From Pedobacter puniceum (GTDB taxonomy: Bacteria > Bacteroidota > Bacteroidia > Sphingobacteriales > Sphingobacteriaceae), in the NCBI RefSeq assembly GCF_009674685.1, contig NZ_WKJI01000001.1, positions 620,001 to 684,000 on the forward strand: a stretch of 64,000 nt of DNA. The letters run 5' to 3'. Below are positions 60,401-64,000 of this stretch, in pieces. Under the pieces are notes generated by a model. The model was not told where the DNA came from. It did not search any database and worked only from the letters and a program-made list of their open reading frames with translations. Made by a program: the position numbers and the translations under genes. Each line of letters begins with the position of its first letter. The stretch's first letter is position 1.

Positions 60401-60716
60401 CTGGACAGACCGTTGGACGCCTGAGAACCCTCAAGAGGGTAAATTTCCAAGATTTGATGATCCTTCAATCTCTAGAAACTCAGATTTCTGGGCAGTTGAT
60501 GGTACTACCATTAGGGTAAACAATATGACTTTAAGTTATAAAGTGCCTGCTAAATATGCTAGTAAATTAGGTTTATCTAATGCTAAGCTTTTAGCAACGG
60601 GTAATAATTTATGGACATTGGTTAATCCTTTCCCATATAAAGATCCATATACCTCAAGTGCATATGATTATCCAACAATCAGAACTATATCTTTTGGTTT
60701 AAGTTTAAGTTTGTAA
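57447..60716 (+). CDS. susC: SusC/RagA-family TonB-linked outer membrane transporter
   Basis: 1089 residues. The signal peptide is KRNVIRAACAPLLLALFLPGSGVAAE. A carboxypeptidase-regulatory-like domain follows (WVNVTGTVKDSKGEPLPGVTVKIKGTNTGT), then the plug domain opening with MDEIIVTGYGEKKRSEIVGSVATI, the SusC/RagA hallmark, and the ILKDASAAIYGASGAKGVVLVTTKRGK motif. A 22-strand barrel makes up the rest, ending RTISFGLSLSL with the aromatic-rich outer-membrane signal. It imports oligosaccharides with the SusD-like partner, encoded 10 nt downstream. The substrate fits the pectin-type enzymes upstream (inference). Confidence 0.94.
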   Translation: MKLSLQKPLNKRNVIRAACAPLLLALFLPGSGVAAERNAGLSLNMGATSTASRWVNVTGTVKDSKGEPLPGVTVKIKGTNTGTSTDVNGVFRLNLPTGNETLVFSFVGFNSIEVPAAGRTSFNVVMQESVNAMDEIIVTGYGEKKRSEIVGSVATITGQEIQDIPAPNIAGALRNRIAGVGVSQVSGRPGARITLNIRSSTNSETAARFGTTDEPLYIIDGITVGPEVFENLDASMVENISILKDASAAIYGASGAKGVVLVTTKRGKQGKPSISYNGYYGVNDAAKEPEFLSAVELATLLNDGYKILGTTTGGTRASDFFTDADLETIKNLNYKSWYDQLWSASTMQRHNLNISGGSDKITFFVGGSFQNEDGNYEGLKQNRFGFRSGMTAKITEGLSADLNFNVDQRLMNSKNPSSDADQNFFETIISMPQWIPLEINGLPVNINNGSPRNPLGVLRSGYYNNTKSQGYRINASLTYQPKFLKGLSAKFQFSQGGSKENNRIYQPPYKLYDFVRTGNNLALYSNTLLPGVTSANVPNYEFAAITPLNASINPRLTERNSYQGFLTLSYNRTFKAHTISALVGGEQTEGNSEVLGVRWTNQIIPERDDWWAFDPTKLVIDNNTIFEETKRSFFGRFSYDFDKKYLVEGVIRLDASSNFARGNRWGVSPSIGLGWVVSQEDFFKDNVPFINFLKFKANYGITGDDRIGSRFWQERYTIDTSNGYLYGDNTNTNGLNPSIYPNPLITWEKKETMNLGMEMSLLNNKIDLGIEVFRNRSYDVFDRGNERMYPLYSGFQGPIVNYRIYHNWGSEFNIGYKANLTKDLKLNTSMNFGYGNSVVERIIYPAGDLLELNLNSGNYLGNKFGTDPRKYNSSNIGLRSRGMFRTQAEVDAFMAENPNYKIYAATPQPGWLNYEDVNGDGIINDYDMVPLFDNTNSFFSTGLSIGLSYKDFALSTNIFARLGGKVFFDSRARTAPSLTRNVIPIWTDRWTPENPQEGKFPRFDDPSISRNSDFWAVDGTTIRVNNMTLSYKVPAKYASKLGLSNAKLLATGNNLWTLVNPFPYKDPYTSSAYDYPTIRTISFGLSLSL

Positions 60717-60726
60717 AATTAAAGTT

Positions 60727-62616
60727 ATGATTAATAAAAAATATATGATTAAAGTAAAAGCAATGTTTGCTTTGTTAATCAGCACTTCAATAATAGTATC
60801 TTGTGTTAATAAAGATGAGTTTTTTGAATTAAAAGATAGAGGTGGAGTTGGTCCAGATTTATGGAGCACAGAAGGTACCATACAGTTACACTTAAATAGA
60901 GCTTATGATGTGGTTATGCCTCAGTTCTTGTTTCAAGATCATACTACTAGTAATATGCAAGGTAGATACGGTATACACTTTGCAAGTGATGAAAGTTTTT
61001 TTCCAAATGCAGATTCTTGGGCAGCTAGAGCTTTAGGGATGGGCGAACCCTTAGATAACCATAGTGTTTTCTTTACAGGTAACCTTTATACAGGTAATGC
61101 CGGAGGTAATAAATATTTTGACATTGCTAGATGTAATAATGCCATAAAATATATTCCAGAAGGTACTTTACCAAGATCTGTTTACAGACAATATTTGGGT
61201 CAATACTATGCTTTAAGAGCTATGGTTTATTTTGAGTTAACCAAAGTATATGGTGGTGTTCCACTTGTTTTAGAGCCTCAAAGCCCTGATTATATGACGG
61301 TAACTGGTAGAGCTAGTGCTAAAGAGTGTTTTCAGACTATAGTAAGAGATTTAGATTCTGCTATGGTATTATTAGATGGTATTACTTTTCCTGATGCTAC
61401 AGGTAGAGGTAAAATCACTAAAGCAGCAGCAGCAAGTTTAAAAGCAAAAGCCTTATTATATTGGGCTAGTCCGCAGTTTAATCCAAGAAATGATCCAAAG
61501 CATCCGTATGAGCAAGAAAGGTGGAATGTTGCTTTACAAGCTAATAAAGAAGCATATGATATTTGTATAGCTGCTGGTAACAGATTACACAGCAATTATG
61601 CTACTCTATTCCAGACAGAAGGTACTGCTAATCCTGAAGTAATTTTAGTGAGACCATATAGCAGTTCTATTGAGAGAAGAGGGCATGATGCAGAAAGAAG
61701 AAGTCGCCCTTCTTCTGAAGGTGGTTCACCAAATCAAGGATACCGAGCAACTATAAATTTAATGGATGCTTATCCGATGAAAGATGGTAATAGAATTTCT
61801 ACAACAGGAGCCTATACATATGACCCTGTAATGTTCTGGCAAAATAGAGATCCAAGATTTACAGCAACTTTTGCTTATAACGGTAGTGTTTGGCCTTTAA
61901 GTGGAAAAACTACTCGTAGACAATGGACTTATGTTAATGCTGCACAAGAAAGTGCTGGATGGGGTGTTTATTGTAAAAGATTTTCTACCGCTAGTTTAGC
62001 GGCAGGTTCAGTTCCGTATACTTCAAATTTAGGCGGTAATGGAATGGATTGGATAGAAATGAGATTTGCAGAAGTGATGTTAAACTATGCAGAGTGTTTA
62101 AATGAAACAGGTAATCTTGCTTTGGCTAAAGATTTAGTAAGACAAATCAGAATCAGAGCAGGAATAGAGCAGGGGGCTGCTGGTAATGATTACGGTTTAG
62201 GTGCTGCAACAAGTGTAGATGCTATGCGAGACCTTATTTTTAATGAACGTTTTATAGAGTTTGCTTTTGAAAACAAACGTAATGCAGATTTAAGAAGAAT
62301 GAGAAGAATGCACTTGTTAACGGGTACCATGTCTGCAATGACTATTGAAACACAAACTTCTGGTACAAGAGCTACACTAGAAGCTGTTGTAAATCCTACT
62401 ACAGGGCAAATGTTTAGAGATAATTTAAATATAGAAGATAAAGCAACTTATCTAACTTATTTTAAACCTTATTCTATAGTTCAGCCGATTTCACGTCCTT
62501 ACAGTGTTCCAGAATTCCACTATTTCTACACTTTCCATAATGATTTTGTGTATAGTGGTGTAAATATTCAACCAACAATAGGTTGGGCCGGGGGTACATT
62601 TGATCCACTAGATTAA
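60727..62616 (+). CDS. susD: SusD/RagB-family surface glycan-binding lipoprotein
   Basis: 629 residues. The start at 60727 gives a lipoprotein signal (KAMFALLISTSIIVSCVNKD, lipobox IVSC); an in-frame ATG at 60745 would work too. SusD motifs are present: YRQYLGQYYALRAMVYFELTKVYGGVPLVLE, KITKAAAASLKAKALLYWASPQFN, and FAEVMLNYAECLNETGNLALAKDLVRQIRIRAGI, which correspond to the TPR scaffold and C-terminal RagB region. It sits over the SusC barrel as a lid. It is 10 nt after the SusC gene, the usual pair. Confidence 0.94.
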   Translation: MINKKYMIKVKAMFALLISTSIIVSCVNKDEFFELKDRGGVGPDLWSTEGTIQLHLNRAYDVVMPQFLFQDHTTSNMQGRYGIHFASDESFFPNADSWAARALGMGEPLDNHSVFFTGNLYTGNAGGNKYFDIARCNNAIKYIPEGTLPRSVYRQYLGQYYALRAMVYFELTKVYGGVPLVLEPQSPDYMTVTGRASAKECFQTIVRDLDSAMVLLDGITFPDATGRGKITKAAAASLKAKALLYWASPQFNPRNDPKHPYEQERWNVALQANKEAYDICIAAGNRLHSNYATLFQTEGTANPEVILVRPYSSSIERRGHDAERRSRPSSEGGSPNQGYRATINLMDAYPMKDGNRISTTGAYTYDPVMFWQNRDPRFTATFAYNGSVWPLSGKTTRRQWTYVNAAQESAGWGVYCKRFSTASLAAGSVPYTSNLGGNGMDWIEMRFAEVMLNYAECLNETGNLALAKDLVRQIRIRAGIEQGAAGNDYGLGAATSVDAMRDLIFNERFIEFAFENKRNADLRRMRRMHLLTGTMSAMTIETQTSGTRATLEAVVNPTTGQMFRDNLNIEDKATYLTYFKPYSIVQPISRPYSVPEFHYFYTFHNDFVYSGVNIQPTIGWAGGTFDPLD

Positions 62617-62650
62617 TCAATTGTATTCTTTAAATTTTAATAATAATAAG

Positions 62651-63916
62651 ATGAAAAATAATAAAGCCTTAAAAATATTTTGCAGTATGCTAGCATTGCT
62701 TACTGTATTAACATCTTGTAAGAAAGAGGTGCCTAATATATTTAACATGCTAACAGATGTTGAATTAGAATATAAGAGCACTTTAAATCAAGGTGAAGTT
62801 TATGTAGAGTTCACTGCTGCTTTACCTACTTCAGGGGCAAACAGCACTAAGAACATGTCTAAAATAGAATTAACAGAAGTTGGAAGTACAACGCCAGCAA
62901 GAACTATTCAGTTAACAAGTGCTCAAACAAAAAGTTACAATTCTGGAGTATTAATTCTTACAAGTGCAAATCCTCAAACGGTAACCTATAATATAAAAGT
63001 AATTGACGATACCAATGCAGATATTACATCGTTAGTCACCATAACTTATCCTTCTGGTAACCAAGTAGTCAATAATCCAATCTTAGTTACAGAAGTGGAT
63101 ACCAAAACTGTTAATCCGGGAGATAATGTTTATTTAGATTATACATTAACATCTAAAAAGGATATGAGAAATGTTGTTTTTGAAACCTTTGCAGGAAATG
63201 CTCAGCCAACAAGAACAAATATTGTATTGCTGCCAGATGCTAACAAGAATAATTATAGAGGCGTTGTTAGAATTAATATGACTCGTAACGGATTAAGCAG
63301 ATATAGAATTTATGCAACAGATGTTTTAAATGCTTTTATAGGCGATGATTATAAAAATATAAACATAAATGTTAGTAATGATCATACCATCATCACCAAC
63401 AGATTTCTATATGCGCCAAGCTTAGATGCAACAAATCAGAATCCAGATGTTACTTCGGCCAGTTTTTATTCTATTACTACAGGAGAAACTTTCAATTACA
63501 CAAATGGCAAAAACAATTCGGCTAAGATAGATTTTGGTATTTATATTTTGCCACCCGTAGCACCAAGTGTAGTGCCTAGCCTTAACTTGTATACACTAAA
63601 TAATCCTACAAACCCTATGGCGGGTAAGTATGATTTTACAGATTGGACAAAGAGAACTACTGTGTTTACGCCAGGAATAACAGCTAATGCCAAAACAGTA
63701 TTTGATAATACCTTAACATCTGGCTTAAGTATACAAACGGAAGCTTTAAAGCTTTCATCAGCTTTAAATAGAACTTCTGTAACCAATATAGCTGCCGGAA
63801 GTATTCTTTATTTCCGTACACAAGAAGGTAAATATGGGGTGCTTTATGTAAATGGTTTTACTAGAGATTATTTAAATAGATGGTTTGCTAATATTGATGT
63901 TAAAATTCAGAAATAG
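62651..63916 (+). CDS. SusE/F-position surface lipoprotein, unassigned domain
   Basis: 421 residues from the ATG at 62651, which gives a good lipoprotein signal (ALKIFCSMLALLTVLTSCKK, lipobox TSC). An upstream in-frame ATG adds only ten residues. The first 240 residues form two immunoglobulin-like beta-rich segments (VELEYKSTLNQGEVYVEFTAAL; TKTVNPGDNVYLDYTLTSKKDMRNVVFETFAG). A third region (SFYSITTGETFNYTNGKNNSAKIDFGIYI) looks like a glycan-binding end. It follows SusD by 34 nt, as glycan-binding SusE/F-type proteins do, though it has no clear sequence signature of them. It is the last gene before a terminator. Confidence 0.75.
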   Translation: MKNNKALKIFCSMLALLTVLTSCKKEVPNIFNMLTDVELEYKSTLNQGEVYVEFTAALPTSGANSTKNMSKIELTEVGSTTPARTIQLTSAQTKSYNSGVLILTSANPQTVTYNIKVIDDTNADITSLVTITYPSGNQVVNNPILVTEVDTKTVNPGDNVYLDYTLTSKKDMRNVVFETFAGNAQPTRTNIVLLPDANKNNYRGVVRINMTRNGLSRYRIYATDVLNAFIGDDYKNININVSNDHTIITNRFLYAPSLDATNQNPDVTSASFYSITTGETFNYTNGKNNSAKIDFGIYILPPVAPSVVPSLNLYTLNNPTNPMAGKYDFTDWTKRTTVFTPGITANAKTVFDNTLTSGLSIQTEALKLSSALNRTSVTNIAAGSILYFRTQEGKYGVLYVNGFTRDYLNRWFANIDVKIQK

Positions 63917-63942
63917 AGATTTTTTTTCTTAATAATAAGTGT

Positions 63943-63970
63943 AAAGGCTAATGATTATTCATTAGCCTTT
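63943..63970 (+). terminator. Terminator of the susCD operon
   Basis: The 10-bp stem AAAGGCTAAT (63943-63952) pairs with ATTAGCCTTT (63961-63970) around an 8-nt loop, with an AT-rich tail ATTATTATTA. It lies 26 nt beyond the stop codon. Confidence 0.75.
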
Positions 63971-64000
63971 ATTATTATTAAAATTAATTTTTATGTATTT

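Noticed and set aside
1-64000. tRNA, rRNA, CRISPR, prophage, insertion sequence or replication origin
   Set aside because: None was recognised when reading the intergenic regions; short or divergent RNA genes could still be missed without a covariance-model search.

Overview
The window looks like a chromosomal segment from a Bacteroidota bacterium, most likely a Sphingobacteriaceae member such as Pedobacter (inference). The evidence is AT-rich DNA, few Shine-Dalgarno sites, several promoters with the Bacteroidota -7 consensus TAnnTTTG, a SusC/SusD pair, SPFH, UMF1 and DUF3826 proteins, and lipoproteins with short Bacteroidota lipoboxes. I see no rRNA, tRNA, CRISPR array, transposase, integrase or phage gene. 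No gap between genes exceeds 300 bases once the small gene at 10549-10707 is counted.

Left part (1-14.5 kb), mostly housekeeping and regulation: a partial DsbA-like thiol oxidoreductase divergent from an HxlR regulator, with overlapping palindromes between them; a TPR sensor kinase and response regulator pair; a small Cys-rich protein; a beta-propeller/amidohydrolase fusion; RecQ; a family 2 glycosyltransferase; a candidate small structured RNA with its own terminator; a 52-residue membrane protein; an AraC regulator; a Pro-rich exported protein; a NifU-type Fe-S protein; and adenylosuccinate lyase.

14.6-21.2 kb: a TetR regulator, TolC channel, periplasmic adaptor and RND permease form one efflux operon. 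An inverted repeat overlaps the promoter and probably makes it self-repressing. 21.2-26.7 kb: two small exported proteins, then a DinB/DnaE-like translesion polymerase operon with a good promoter and a palindromic operator. The DnaE-like protein has a degenerate PHP domain.

26.7-37.1 kb: a sugar catabolism locus. It has NagA, a NagB-like sugar isomerase, a LacI regulator, three TAT-exported Gfo/Idh/MocA oxidoreductases, a FucP-like MFS transporter, a lipoprotein Gfo/Idh/MocA protein and a CBM9-like protein. Two near-identical palindromic operators, each ending 22 nt before a start codon, tie the nagA and oxidoreductase units to the LacI regulator. The likely theme is oxidation of glycosides in the periplasm combined with amino-sugar breakdown. 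The substrate is unknown, and this is the best candidate in the window for an under-described pathway.

37.1-42.8 kb: unlinked genes (outer-membrane barrel protein, DUF2807 lipoprotein, UMF1 transporter, LutA-like protein, SPFH protein, VOC protein). 43.0-64.0 kb: a polysaccharide utilization locus. It has an unassigned (beta/alpha)8-type glycosidase, an (alpha/alpha)6 glycosidase, GH28, a GH95 with an inserted jelly-roll domain, a GH2 with a malectin domain, an AraC regulator, a DUF3826 protein, SusC, SusD and a SusE/F-position lipoprotein. The enzyme set points to pectin side chains (rhamnogalacturonan type), by inference.
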